A stretch of DNA of 64,000 nucleotides from Bdellovibrionota bacterium (GCA_040386775.1 JAZKEU010000017.1:246316-310315); one strand, 5' to 3'; positions 55,325-63,888 are shown, numbered from the stretch's first letter. Numbers and translations are program-made. The notes: generated by a model from the sequence alone, not told the origin.

Positions 55325-56001
55325 ACAACAATAACAATAGCTACAGACCACCAATTGCTCGTCCACCAAGAAAAGAAGGAAATTTCGGTCCCAAGAGAGA
55401 CGCAAAAAAAGACGGGTTCAAAATGAACTTTGAAATCAACGCTGCTCAAGTGAGAGTGATTGATGATGAAGGTGGAATGCTTGGAGTGATGACTCCTAAG
55501 GAAGCCGTAGCAATGGCTCAAGCAAGAGGTTTAGATCTCATTGAAGTTGCACCCAACGCAACTCCTCCAACTTGCAAAATTATGGATTACGGAAAGTACA
55601 AGTATGAGCAAAAGAAGAAGGCTCAGGTTTCTAAAAAGAACCAAGTGACTATCGATGTAAAAGAAATCCAGTTGAGACCAAGAACTGAAACGAACGATCT
55701 AGAAACAAAGCTTAGACACGCTAAGAGATTCCTAGAAGACGGCGATAAAGTGAAGTTCAATCTTCGTTATAAAGGTAGAGAAATGGTCCACCAAGAGCTT
55801 GGAAAAGCCCTTATGGATAAAGTAGTTGAGCAGCTTAAGGGCGTTGGAATTGTGGAAACGGCTCCAAAAATGGAAGGAAAGCAGTTCTTCTGCCTAATGC
55901 AGCCAGATCCAGTTCATTTAAAAGAAGTCCAAAAGAAAAAGAAGCAAGCCGCGGCCCAGGCAGCAGCAGCGACTAAAAAGACGGACGATAAAGAATCATA
56001 G
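55321..56001 (+). CDS. infC: Translation initiation factor IF-3
   Basis: 226 residues: an N-terminal extension of about 35 (Asn-rich MNNNNNSYRPPIARPPRKEG), the IF-3 N domain (AAQVRVIDDEGGMLGVMTPK), the linker (YGKYKYEQKKKAQ) and the C domain (IQLRPRTETNDLETKLRHAK, VKFNLRYKGREMVHQELG). A Lys/Ala tail ends it. It binds the 30S subunit and checks the start codon. Starts with ATG overlapping the thrS stop, not with the rare ATT seen in some IF-3 genes. An ATT start in the nearby APP1-like gene is therefore of note. Confidence 0.95.
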   Translation: MNNNNNSYRPPIARPPRKEGNFGPKRDAKKDGFKMNFEINAAQVRVIDDEGGMLGVMTPKEAVAMAQARGLDLIEVAPNATPPTCKIMDYGKYKYEQKKKAQVSKKNQVTIDVKEIQLRPRTETNDLETKLRHAKRFLEDGDKVKFNLRYKGREMVHQELGKALMDKVVEQLKGVGIVETAPKMEGKQFFCLMQPDPVHLKEVQKKKKQAAAQAAAATKKTDDKES

Positions 56002-56009
56002 CCTCATCC

Positions 56010-56031
56010 AGTGCTTCCTAAGGGAAGCACT
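56010..56031. repeat. AGTGCTTC hairpin, copy 2 (infC-rpmI gap)
   Basis: Arms AGTGCTTCC and GGAAGCACT around a 4-base loop (TAAG). The ninth pair is C-G here, whereas copy 3 has T-A at that position; a compensatory change. Confidence 0.7.
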
Positions 56032-56193
56032 AATGCCTAAAAACCTCTTTTAGGGATTAAAAATAACTTGTTTAGTCATCAACTCTAAGGTTATAACCTT
56101 TACCTCAAGTCCAAAATACTTGTACTACGAACTTTTATACGGCTCAAAAGTAGGATTCAATTCGAATTCTCGCCTGTAAGGTTAGGAGATCAA
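56032..56193 (+). promoter_or_regulatory. 162-base gap between infC and rpmI; possible ribosomal-protein leader
   Basis: The space between infC and rpmI in many bacteria holds leader structures bound by ribosomal protein L20. Here it contains AAACCTCTTTTAGGG- and AAGGTTATAACCTT-type short inverted repeats (AAGGTTATAACCTT at 56090-56103 is a perfect palindrome). No known leader motif is matched with confidence. Confidence 0.3.
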
Positions 56194-56385
56194 ATGAAGA
56201 ACAAGACCAATTCTGGAGCGAAAAAACGCTTCAAGAAGACACCGTCGGGCAAAGTGAAAAGAAAAAGCACTAAGCGTCGCCATCTTATGAACAGCAAATC
56301 ACCAAAAGCAAAAAGGCAATTAGCAGCACCCGTTTACGTAAGTGATGCAAACATGCTTCAAGTAAAAAGATTGCTAGTATTTTAA
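56194..56385 (+). CDS. rpmI: 50S ribosomal protein L35
   Basis: 63 residues, basic, with the L35 pattern KNKTNSGAKKRFKKTPSGKV at the N-terminus, KRRHLMNSKSPKAKRQL in the middle, and a short C-terminus VKRLLVF. Starts at ATG 56194 with TAGGAGATCAA upstream. It binds 23S rRNA in the large subunit. Flanked on both sides by AGTGCTTC hairpins. Confidence 0.95.
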   Translation: MKNKTNSGAKKRFKKTPSGKVKRKSTKRRHLMNSKSPKAKRQLAAPVYVSDANMLQVKRLLVF

Positions 56386-56395
56386 TTAATTTATT

Positions 56396-56416
56396 AGTGC
56401 TTCTACGAGAAGCACT
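56396..56416. repeat. AGTGCTTC hairpin, copy 3 (rpmI-rplT gap)
   Basis: Arms AGTGCTTCT and AGAAGCACT around ACG. It fills much of the 55-base gap between rpmI and rplT. Confidence 0.7.
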
Positions 56417-56440
56417 GTAAGCCCACAGGAGATTTCAGTC

Positions 56441-56788
56441 ATGAGAGTAAAAAGAGGCGTTAAAGCCAGAAGAAGAAGAAATAAAACGTTAAAAAGAGCA
56501 AAAGGTTATTATGCTGCCGGATCGCGCGCGTTTACAATCGCACGTGAAAGAAATGACAGAGCATTAGCTTATGCTTTCAGAGATAGAAAAACTAAAAAAC
56601 GTGAGTTCAGAGCTCTATGGATCCAAAGGATCAATGCAGCTGTAAGACCTTTCGGTTTAAATTATTCAAAGTTCATCAACGGCGTTCAGAAGCTGAACTT
56701 GGGACTGGATAGAAAAGCTCTTTCAGAGCTAGCTATTTTAGATCCAGCAGGATTCAAAGCAGTTGTTGATATGGTTCAAAAAGCATAA
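56441..56788 (+). CDS. rplT: 50S ribosomal protein L20
   Basis: 115 residues, L20 pattern: RVKRGVKARRRRNKTLKRAK at the start, GYYAAGSRAFTIARERNDRA, then FRALWIQRINAAVRPFGLNY and SKFINGVQKLNLGLDRKALS. Binds 23S rRNA early in assembly and often represses its own operon. A strong terminator follows at 56809. Confidence 0.97.
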   Translation: MRVKRGVKARRRRNKTLKRAKGYYAAGSRAFTIARERNDRALAYAFRDRKTKKREFRALWIQRINAAVRPFGLNYSKFINGVQKLNLGLDRKALSELAILDPAGFKAVVDMVQKA

Positions 56789-56808
56789 TCTTTGAACCAA
56801 TGTTAAAG

Positions 56809-56837
56809 AAGGGCCACATCCAATTGGCCCTTTTTTA
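56809..56837 (+). terminator. Rho-independent terminator of the thrS-rplT group
   Basis: GGGCCA (56811-56816) pairs with TGGCCC (56825-56830), followed by TTTTTTAT. It lies 22 bases after the rplT stop. Confidence 0.8.
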
Positions 56838-56848
56838 TACCCTCGCCA

Positions 56849-56908
56849 TGACGCAAAGCAAAGGTGAGCCGCACCTTTTCCAAAACTTTGCGTCAAATGA
56901 CACAAATC
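56849..56908. repeat. Palindromic element, copy 4, rearranged
   Basis: Contains AAAGGTGAGCCGCACCTTT at 56860-56878 but the matching right arm is missing. Instead TGACGCAAAG (56849-56858) precedes it and CTTTGCGTCA (56886-56895) follows, a perfect 10-bp inverted repeat around the module. It then continues AATGACACAAATC as in the other copies. So the order here is middle-arm-middle rather than arm-middle-arm. Confidence 0.7.
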
Positions 56909-56917
56909 TGGGATTTT

Positions 56918-57979
56918 ATGGATGTTGTAGGTTTTGAGAAACGCAAAAGAGATCATATCGAGCTTTCGATGAAATCGGAAAATCAAGCTATTGGGTTTTC
57001 AGGATTTGATCGTGTGGAACTTGAACATGAAGCTCTTCCTGATCTCGATTTTTCAGAAATTACATTAGAAACAAGTATTTTAGGCAAAAAACTTAAAACT
57101 CCGCTTTATATCAATTCCATGACGGCTGGTCACAAGGATGCTATCGCTTTAAACGCGATGATGGCGGAAGTTTGCGAAGCTCGTGGTTGGATGATGGGCG
57201 TAGGTTCTCAAAGAAGACAGCTCGAAGACTCTACAAAAACTACGGAATGGAATGCCTTAAGAAAAAGAGCTCCAAATGCTTTAATTATTGGAAACATCGG
57301 GATAGCGCAGGCAATTAAAGCAAAACCAGAAGATATTCAAAAACTTGTAGAATCTATCAATGCTCAGGCATTATTTATTCATTTGAATGCACTTCAAGAG
57401 TGTATGCAGCCGGAAGGAACTCCTGAATTCAAAGGGGGTTTGAAAGCCATCAAAAAATTAACTTTAAAAATTAAAGTACCAGTCATTATTAAAGAAACTG
57501 GTTGTGGTTTTTCTGTTAAAACCTTGAAAAACTTAAAAAATACAGGAATACATGCAGTTGATATAAGCGGCCTCGGTGGAACCCATTGGGGACGTATTGA
57601 AGGCGCTAGAGCTGAGAGAAATTCCACTCAATCCAATGCCGCAAAGACTTTTGAAAATTGGGGAATTGGTACTATCCAATCTATGCTTAATGCTTTAGAG
57701 ATATCAGGAGAGATATCAGGAGAGTTATCTAAGACAAAAACTTTTCAGACGTGGGCATCCGGCGGTGTAAGAACAGGTCTAGATGCTGCTAAACTTTTAG
57801 CGATGGGAGCAGAGGCTGTGGGCTTTGCAAAACCCGCGATGGAAGAGGCTCTCAAGGGCAGAGCCGCGCTGAACGACTGGATGGCAAGGATCGAATATGA
57901 ACTCAAGACGGCGATGTTTTGTACGGGATCGGCCAACATTAAAAAATTAAAGAAAGCCAATTGGACGTTGAGAGAATAA
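56918..57979 (+). CDS. fni: Isopentenyl-diphosphate isomerase, type 2 (FMN-dependent)
   Basis: 353 residues from ATG 56918 (GGGA upstream); a GTG at 56864 would begin inside the palindromic element. Type 2 IDI motifs: FEKRKRDHIELSM near 5, TPLYINSMTAGHKDAIALN near 62, MMGVGSQRRQLED near 90, IIKETGCGFSVKTL near 190, VDISGLGGTHWGRIEGAR near 210 and WASGGVRTGLDAAKLLAMGA near 280. It interconverts IPP and DMAPP with FMN and NAD(P)H. It starts the mevalonate cluster; stop and mvaA start overlap (TAATG). Confidence 0.93.
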   Translation: MDVVGFEKRKRDHIELSMKSENQAIGFSGFDRVELEHEALPDLDFSEITLETSILGKKLKTPLYINSMTAGHKDAIALNAMMAEVCEARGWMMGVGSQRRQLEDSTKTTEWNALRKRAPNALIIGNIGIAQAIKAKPEDIQKLVESINAQALFIHLNALQECMQPEGTPEFKGGLKAIKKLTLKIKVPVIIKETGCGFSVKTLKNLKNTGIHAVDISGLGGTHWGRIEGARAERNSTQSNAAKTFENWGIGTIQSMLNALEISGEISGELSKTKTFQTWASGGVRTGLDAAKLLAMGAEAVGFAKPAMEEALKGRAALNDWMARIEYELKTAMFCTGSANIKKLKKANWTLRE

Positions 57980-59322
57980 TGGACATCAGAAAAGAGCAAT
58001 CTACATCTACCGATAAGGTTTCGAAAATCACAGAAAATCCCTTAGATGGGTTTTCTAAGTTATCTCGTGAAGAGCGGTATCAACGCCTTTTAGATCTAGG
58101 CTACATCGGTCCGGTGGAGTTTGATTTCTTGATGAATGAAATGCCGATGGACCCAAGTTTGTCAGATCATTTTATTGAAAACTCTATCGGCAATTACAAA
58201 ATGCCAATCGGTGTAGCTGTACACTTTAATATCAATGGCGAAGACAAAATTATCCCAATGGCTGTTGAAGAAACATCTATCATAGCTGCTGCCAGTAAAA
58301 CTGCGAAATGGGTAAAATCTAACGGTGAAATTACAGCGCGTGCTTTGGGCCAAGATATCATCGGGCAAATTCAAATCGCTAGATCTCAAAATCCTACAAA
58401 AGCCGTGGAGAGAGTACTCGCGCAAAAACAAAAATTAATCAGTGATGCAAACGTGATCGCCGAAGGAATGGTAAAGCGTGGTGGTGGAGTTAAAGACATC
58501 ACGGCGAGAATCATTCCTCGTTCTTTAGAGATCGCTGGTGATAATGACTCTATGGTTGTTTTTCATGTGATGATGGATCCTTGCGATGCGATGGGTGCAA
58601 ATGTAATCAATCAGGTTTGTGAAGCATTGAAGCCAAAGATCGAAGAGCTCACTCAAGACGTTGTGACCATGTGTATTCTCTCAAACCTTGTAGATACAAA
58701 ACTTACGGAAGCAAAAGTTGTGATCCGTAATATCGATCCTGAAATAGGAAAAGGTATCGAGGAAGCATCATTATTTGCACAACTGGATCCTTATAGAGCA
58801 GCCACGAACAACAAAGGTGTGATGAACGGTATTGATGCTGTGTTGATCGCAACGGGCAATGACTGGAGAGCGGTGGAAGCTGGAGTTCACTCTTATGCTG
58901 CACAATCTGGAAGATATAAATCTATTACTCAATGGAAAATGATTGGAAAAGATTTGGTTGGAACATTAACAGCTCCAATTGTTGTGGGGACGGTAGGTGG
59001 TGTAACACAACTTCATCCCACAGCAAAAATGGCTCTTAAGATTTTGAAAATTCAAGACGCTCAAGAATTGAGTAATGTCGCAGCCTCTGTGGGCCTAGTT
59101 CAAAACCTTGGGGCGTTGAAAGCGCTTTCCGGAATTGGTATTGTGCAAGGTCATATGAGGCTTCATGCTGGGAATCTGGCACTTCAAGCTGGCGCAAATC
59201 AAAAAGAGCTTCCGCAAGTGCAAGTGATCTTGCAAAAACTCTTAGACTCCCAAAAGAAAATTACAGTTCAAGATGCAAAAGATATCTTAGAGAAACTCAG
59301 AAAAGGTCTTTTGTACTCATGA
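57979..59322 (+). CDS. mvaA: Hydroxymethylglutaryl-CoA reductase, class II
   Basis: 447 residues. Class II HMGR signatures: IPMAVEETSIIAAASKTAKW near 93 (catalytic Glu), MMDPCDAMGANVINQVCEAL near 200, ATGNDWRAVEAGVHSYAA near 295 and GTVGGVTQLHPTAKMALKIL near 335. Reduces HMG-CoA to mevalonate (or in some lineages the reverse). Placement among mevalonate kinases implies the biosynthetic direction. HMG-CoA synthase and thiolase are not in the window. Overlaps the next gene by 4 bases. Confidence 0.93.
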   Translation: MDIRKEQSTSTDKVSKITENPLDGFSKLSREERYQRLLDLGYIGPVEFDFLMNEMPMDPSLSDHFIENSIGNYKMPIGVAVHFNINGEDKIIPMAVEETSIIAAASKTAKWVKSNGEITARALGQDIIGQIQIARSQNPTKAVERVLAQKQKLISDANVIAEGMVKRGGGVKDITARIIPRSLEIAGDNDSMVVFHVMMDPCDAMGANVINQVCEALKPKIEELTQDVVTMCILSNLVDTKLTEAKVVIRNIDPEIGKGIEEASLFAQLDPYRAATNNKGVMNGIDAVLIATGNDWRAVEAGVHSYAAQSGRYKSITQWKMIGKDLVGTLTAPIVVGTVGGVTQLHPTAKMALKILKIQDAQELSNVAASVGLVQNLGALKALSGIGIVQGHMRLHAGNLALQAGANQKELPQVQVILQKLLDSQKKITVQDAKDILEKLRKGLLYS

Positions 59323-60302
59323 AATCATTTGATTTGAGTGTCCCGAGTAAAACTTTTTTTACCGGGGAGTACTTGGCACTCCTTGATGGACCAGCTATTC
59401 TTCTTAATACAAAACCTCGATTCCAAAATAAATTTGAACTGAATATTGAAAAAGAATTTTATACCAATCCTATAGAAGACGAAGAACACCCATTGCATAA
59501 ATATTGGATGGAGAACGAAGATTTTCTTTTGGATTTTGATTATGATTTCATTGACCCGTATCAGGGTAAGGGTGGCTTTGGAGCTTCCAGTGCGCAGTGG
59601 GCAGCCTTCTATGCCTTTGTGAATCAGTATCACCCATCTATGAGTTATTTTTTTGATAAAACAAAAAATGAAAATGATTTCACCAAGAATATTGATTTTG
59701 ATTTCGTCAGCACCTTCTTGAAAAAATATAGATCCATTTCAAATGCCCAGACGAAGAGCAAGTTTCCACCAAGCGGATACGATGTGCTTTCGCAGTGGGT
59801 TGGGAAAGTGGCTTATATTGATATCCAAAACAAAGTGATCAAAAGATTTGATTGGCCTTTCGATGGACTTTCATTTGTCTTGATCAAGAGCCAAGAAAAA
59901 ATCGCTACTCATGAACACTTGAAAGATTTAAACCAAATTCCTGAAAAAGGATTGAGATCTTGCGTTGCTAAAACACTAAAAGCTTTTGAAACAAAAAGTC
60001 AGGCTTTGTTGATAGAAGGAATCCAAGAAAACTACGAAGTTTTAAAAAGCGCTGACCTCGTGGCACCACAAGCGCTAAAGACTTTAGAAAAAATCTCAAA
60101 ACACGAATTTGTTTTGGCAGCGAAAGGTTGCGGAGCACTTGGAGCCGATGTGTTTTGTGCTTTGGTGAAATCAGAAAACTTGCCTCAGTTTCTAAGCTAT
60201 GGGGCAAGTGAAAACATGAGGCTGGTCGCAGCCGAAGACGACCTGTCTCACGGTATTGAAGTGAAGACGGACTTTGATTCCAGCCACGCCACTTTGCACT
60301 GA
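59319..60302 (+). CDS. GHMP kinase, probable phosphomevalonate kinase-like
   Basis: 327 residues. GHMP motif 1 is SKTFFTGEYLALLDGPAIL at the N-terminus, motif 2 is GKGGFGASSAQWAAFYAF near 88 (Gly-rich ATP loop) and motif 3 is LAAKGCGALGADVFCALV near 268. As the cluster already has mvk and mvaD, this kinase most likely provides the phosphomevalonate kinase step, although it could also be a second mevalonate kinase. It overlaps mvaA by 4 bases. It is followed by 103 bases before the metzincin gene. Confidence 0.75.
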   Translation: MKSFDLSVPSKTFFTGEYLALLDGPAILLNTKPRFQNKFELNIEKEFYTNPIEDEEHPLHKYWMENEDFLLDFDYDFIDPYQGKGGFGASSAQWAAFYAFVNQYHPSMSYFFDKTKNENDFTKNIDFDFVSTFLKKYRSISNAQTKSKFPPSGYDVLSQWVGKVAYIDIQNKVIKRFDWPFDGLSFVLIKSQEKIATHEHLKDLNQIPEKGLRSCVAKTLKAFETKSQALLIEGIQENYEVLKSADLVAPQALKTLEKISKHEFVLAAKGCGALGADVFCALVKSENLPQFLSYGASENMRLVAAEDDLSHGIEVKTDFDSSHATLH

Positions 60303-60405
60303 CTGGCCTAAAATGTCAGACTGTATAAAATCTAATAATTATAAACTTTTAAGTCTATTTAATTAGATTTAAAGCTGGTATGAGATTTGTATAATTAGGA
60401 GTTCT

Positions 60406-61545
60406 ATGAAATACATCTCTCTTCTCATCATCGCGGTACTTGGGTTTACCAACGTTCATTGTTCGAAGAGTAAATCCAGTAAAACTAAAAGATATTATAC
60501 AAACGGGGATCCTTTAACGCTGGTTGAAGGTACCACGATGAGTACGGGTTCAATTACAGAGTCCAACTACCAAGAGTTTGACGGCTATTACTTAAGCGAT
60601 GCAGTGGAGTTCACGCAAAAGTCTGAGGTGCAAACTATGGAAGAGAGGCTTGCTGGGCAAGCGGGTTCTGAGGATCAAGAAGAAACTGCCTTCACATCTT
60701 TACCGGAATCTTTAAAGTTTACTTTTAAGGTTAAAGATATTGGTGGTGTTAAAAAATATATCTATTCCTCAGACCAATTGAACATATCGTTTATTTCTAA
60801 AGATGGGCACCTGATTGCTGAATCAGGGACATCGGAAGCCACGGATATACTAGATCTAAAAATTCAGCATATCAGTGTTAAAAAAGATAGAAGTGCTTTT
60901 TCACTTATGGTTTTCGTCCCAAAAGATGTAAAGGGAAATAAAAATTTAGTGGCGTTGACCTTCACCAAACCCTTTGATCGTGTAGAGCAAAAAGCCACAG
61001 GCGACTTTGACTTCCTCTCTGCTAAAAATGTTAAAATTCGTTGGCCAAGAAATCAGAATATCACGTTGAATGTTTGTAATTCAAAACTCAAGAGTTCAGT
61101 TCATAGATTTGAAAGCTCTATGAATCTATGGTCTAAGCATATCAACTCAACTTCTTTTGATGTTAAATATTTGGATAATCCTCCTCCATTTTCGGATTTA
61201 AATACTCACTGTATTTACTTGGTGGACAATTACTTTACAACAGGCAGCGAAGATTATGCGAATATGGCTTCCACATACACTCGCGCAAGAAATAATTTTT
61301 TAGATTCTGATATTTTTATTTTTGAAAAAGAACTTCGTAAGGTAAGATCTAGCGTGGTCGAATGGTATGGAGTTTATGAAATATTTAGAGTTATGACCCA
61401 CGAGATTGGACATTTCCTAGGCATGGGTCATCCCACAAATCTCCTCAATCCGAGTCAAAAAACTATAATGTCATATGCTAAGGATAATACTGAAATTAGA
61501 CTTTACCCCAGAGATATAGAGTCAATTCAAGAGCTTTATAAGTAG
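60406..61545 (+). CDS. Metzincin-type zinc metalloprotease lipoprotein
   Basis: 379 residues. A lipoprotein signal (MKYISLLIIAVLGFTNVHCS, Cys at residue 19) precedes a charged spacer, a beta-rich domain, and a C-terminal protease domain with zinc motif VMTHEIGHFLGMGHPTN near 330 and the Met-turn IMSYAKDN near 350, as in matrixin-type metzincins. Likely exported to the outer membrane or surface. It lies inside the mevalonate cluster on the same strand but has no obvious metabolic link; compare the second metzincin at 38934. AGGAG precedes the ATG. Confidence 0.8.
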   Translation: MKYISLLIIAVLGFTNVHCSKSKSSKTKRYYTNGDPLTLVEGTTMSTGSITESNYQEFDGYYLSDAVEFTQKSEVQTMEERLAGQAGSEDQEETAFTSLPESLKFTFKVKDIGGVKKYIYSSDQLNISFISKDGHLIAESGTSEATDILDLKIQHISVKKDRSAFSLMVFVPKDVKGNKNLVALTFTKPFDRVEQKATGDFDFLSAKNVKIRWPRNQNITLNVCNSKLKSSVHRFESSMNLWSKHINSTSFDVKYLDNPPPFSDLNTHCIYLVDNYFTTGSEDYANMASTYTRARNNFLDSDIFIFEKELRKVRSSVVEWYGVYEIFRVMTHEIGHFLGMGHPTNLLNPSQKTIMSYAKDNTEIRLYPRDIESIQELYK

Positions 61546-61586
61546 TTTTTATTGATATCCGGGCTTGTTAACGATATATCCAAACT

Positions 61587-62534
61587 ATGAGTTGGCAAGC
61601 TTCAGCACCATCAAATATTGCGTTGATCAAATACATGGGAAAGCTAGATTTTTCTAGGAATATTCCTTCCAATGCGTCTTTGAGTTATACGCTTGAAGAT
61701 CTTAAAACTTTTGTAGAAATTGAACAGGTTGATGGACCTGAGGACCTGTGGAAACCACTAGTGCAAACGGGTTGTCTTTCGCCAATTTTTTCTATTAAGG
61801 GGCAACAAAGATTTTTAAATTACTTTAAAAAATTAAAAGACCTCTATAATGTAAAAGAAAATTTCTTGATCAAATCTGCAAACAATTTTCCTTCGGATAG
61901 CGGAATGGCAAGTTCGGCTTCAAGTTTTGCAGCGTTGAGTATTGCCGCCGATATGGCGTTCTCAAGTTTGGGTTATAGAAATCACAGCGATCAAACTCTT
62001 TACCAATTGAGTCGCGAGGGTTCCGGATCATCTTGTCGTAGTTTTTTTAAACCTTGGGCAATATGGAAAAATACGGAAGTTTTTATTCCGAAAATTAAAA
62101 TTCAAAAACTATTACATGATGTGGTCTTAGTGGATACTAAGATCAAAGAAGTTTCATCGGGCGATGCTCATAAAAGAATCGAAACAAGTCCTAACAATGT
62201 CGGCAGGAAAGAGCGTGCAGAGAAAAGATTGGATGATCTTTTAATAGCTTTCAATACGGACAACTGGAAAGGTGCTTTCAATATTGTTTGGGATGAATTT
62301 ATGGATATGCATGAACTATTTGAATCTGCGGAGCCACTGTTCTGTTACCGCACTGAAAAAAGCTACGCAGCTATGCAAGCCGCACGTGAATTTTGGAAAG
62401 AAAATAACGATGGACCCTTAGTCACCATGGATGCAGGCCCGAATCTTCATTTATTGTGGAGAGAAGATCAGGTTCTGCTCAGGGAGCGTCTTAAAGCCAT
62501 CATGAATGATAAGGGCTTTGCATATCTGGATTAG
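61587..62534 (+). CDS. mvaD: Diphosphomevalonate decarboxylase
   Basis: 315 residues. Family motifs: ASAPSNIALIKYMGKLDFSR at the start, SDSGMASSASSFAALSIAA near 107 (ATP loop), REGSGSSCRSFFKPW near 144 and VTMDAGPNLHLLW near 279 (catalytic Asp). It decarboxylates mevalonate 5-diphosphate to isopentenyl diphosphate with ATP. Starts 41 bases after the metzincin stop. It is followed by about 120 bases and a small secreted gene before mvk. Confidence 0.9.
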   Translation: MSWQASAPSNIALIKYMGKLDFSRNIPSNASLSYTLEDLKTFVEIEQVDGPEDLWKPLVQTGCLSPIFSIKGQQRFLNYFKKLKDLYNVKENFLIKSANNFPSDSGMASSASSFAALSIAADMAFSSLGYRNHSDQTLYQLSREGSGSSCRSFFKPWAIWKNTEVFIPKIKIQKLLHDVVLVDTKIKEVSSGDAHKRIETSPNNVGRKERAEKRLDDLLIAFNTDNWKGAFNIVWDEFMDMHELFESAEPLFCYRTEKSYAAMQAAREFWKENNDGPLVTMDAGPNLHLLWREDQVLLRERLKAIMNDKGFAYLD

Positions 62535-62653
62535 CTGAAGGCGCAGTGCCCAGAAGTATTGGTGATTATCTCCTTGATAAGATCTGCTTATTGCAATAAC
62601 AAATTATTAAGACAAATTATCAAATATAAACATAGCCTTAAAGGTGGGGAATT

Positions 62654-63010
62654 ATGAAAACAGTAATAGCATTATTAGTTATTTTAGGGACAACTCAAGC
62701 TTGGTCTTGTGAAGAAATTAAAGGTAAATACAATTGCGGTGGAAACAAAATTTCATTCTATTACGAAACCAGAGCAGATGGCGTAAAGCTTCTTACGGGA
62801 AGTGGAGAAACTATGATTATGGATGGTCAGCCTCATGATCTGGGTATGGGAATGATTTATCAAGTTCATTGCACTCCTAAGGTTTTACAAATTGATATGG
62901 ATAATAATGGAATAATCGCAATTCAAAAATTCATGTATAGAGACGCCAGAACTCTAGATGCTGAAATCACTCTAGATGGTGCAACTCGTGTGTTGGTTTG
63001 TAGAAAATAG
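62654..63010 (+). CDS. Small secreted protein, function unknown
   Basis: 118 residues. Signal peptide (MKTVIALLVILGTTQAWSC). Four Cys (WSCEE, YNCGG, VHCTP, VLVCRK) suggest two disulfides. GGTGGGGAATT precedes the ATG. No family recognised. It sits between mvaD and mvk, 2 bases ahead of mvk, so it is probably cotranscribed with mvk. Its role in isoprenoid metabolism is not apparent. Confidence 0.6.
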   Translation: MKTVIALLVILGTTQAWSCEEIKGKYNCGGNKISFYYETRADGVKLLTGSGETMIMDGQPHDLGMGMIYQVHCTPKVLQIDMDNNGIIAIQKFMYRDARTLDAEITLDGATRVLVCRK

Positions 63011-63012
63011 AA

Positions 63013-63888
63013 ATGAATTTAAAAATTTTTGGGAAATGCATCATTGCCGGTGAGCATGCGGTGATCCGAGGATCGCCCGCTATTGTTTTACCGGTCAAAG
63101 AAAAATTCCTTGAAATTTCCTATAACAATACTCCTGAAGAATTTAAAGTAGAGTTCGAAGGTCTTATGAAAGAAGATCTTTCCTTGGTGTTCTTTGGAGT
63201 TTTAGAAAAAGCCTTAAAAGTTATCAATAAAAAGCACAGTGATCTTCATGGTGAACTAAAGCTGGTGAATAGTGTTCCCGTCGGCGCCGGCCTAGGCGCT
63301 TCCGCAACTCTTTGTGTGGCGGTTGGAAGATTCTTGGAGCATTTGGGTTGGGTGAGCTCGGATCACCTCTATGAGTTCTGTAGGCAGCTTGAAAATCTCT
63401 TTCATGGTGAAAGTAGTGGAGTTGATATTGCCTCGACGATGATGGGAAGACCTATTGAATTTCAAAGGCCATCGCAAATTACGGAGATCAATATCAATTG
63501 GAAGCCCAAGCTTTATATTTCTTACTGTGGTCAGCGTGGAATGACATCGGAGTGTGTAAGACTTGTTAAGGATCAATGGCTAAGAAATGAAATCGAAGCC
63601 TCCAAAATTGATCAAGATATGAAGGAGAGTGTTCTTCTCGCAAAGAAATCTTTAATGAGTGGAGAGAAAGAAGGCTTTTTGGATTTAATAGAGTCTATCA
63701 ATAAAGCACGCAGTTGCTATGAGCGGTGGGGACTGACGGCTGGTGCACTAGATATCCATATGAAAAAACTCACCGAAGAAGGCGCCCTGGCTGTGAAGCC
63801 TACAGGTTCTGGTCGTGGCGGATATGTGATCAGTCTTTGGAGATCGGAACCGAACAGCTCTTTTGATCTTATTCCACTAAAATTTTAG
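63013..63888 (+). CDS. mvk: Mevalonate kinase
   Basis: 291 residues. Motif 1 GKCIIAGEHAVIRGSPAIVL at the start, motif 2 VPVGAGLGASATLCVAVGRF near 87, catalytic Asp region GESSGVDIASTMMGRPIEF near 134 and motif 3 VKPTGSGRGGYVISLW near 262. Phosphorylates mevalonate with ATP in the cytoplasm. It begins 2 bases after the small secreted gene stop. Last recognisable mevalonate gene of the cluster. Confidence 0.9.
   Translation: MNLKIFGKCIIAGEHAVIRGSPAIVLPVKEKFLEISYNNTPEEFKVEFEGLMKEDLSLVFFGVLEKALKVINKKHSDLHGELKLVNSVPVGAGLGASATLCVAVGRFLEHLGWVSSDHLYEFCRQLENLFHGESSGVDIASTMMGRPIEFQRPSQITEININWKPKLYISYCGQRGMTSECVRLVKDQWLRNEIEASKIDQDMKESVLLAKKSLMSGEKEGFLDLIESINKARSCYERWGLTAGALDIHMKKLTEEGALAVKPTGSGRGGYVISLWRSEPNSSFDLIPLKF

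Noticed and set aside
56849-56860. GACGCAAAGC resembles the core of the c-di-GMP-I riboswitch
   Set aside because: The other conserved parts (tetraloop, receptor, AAACC element) are missing; the string is explained by the palindromic repeat.
60390-60395. TATAAT just upstream of the metzincin lipoprotein
   Set aside because: It is only 10 bases before the ATG and overlaps the ribosome-binding site region, so a start site there would leave no leader.
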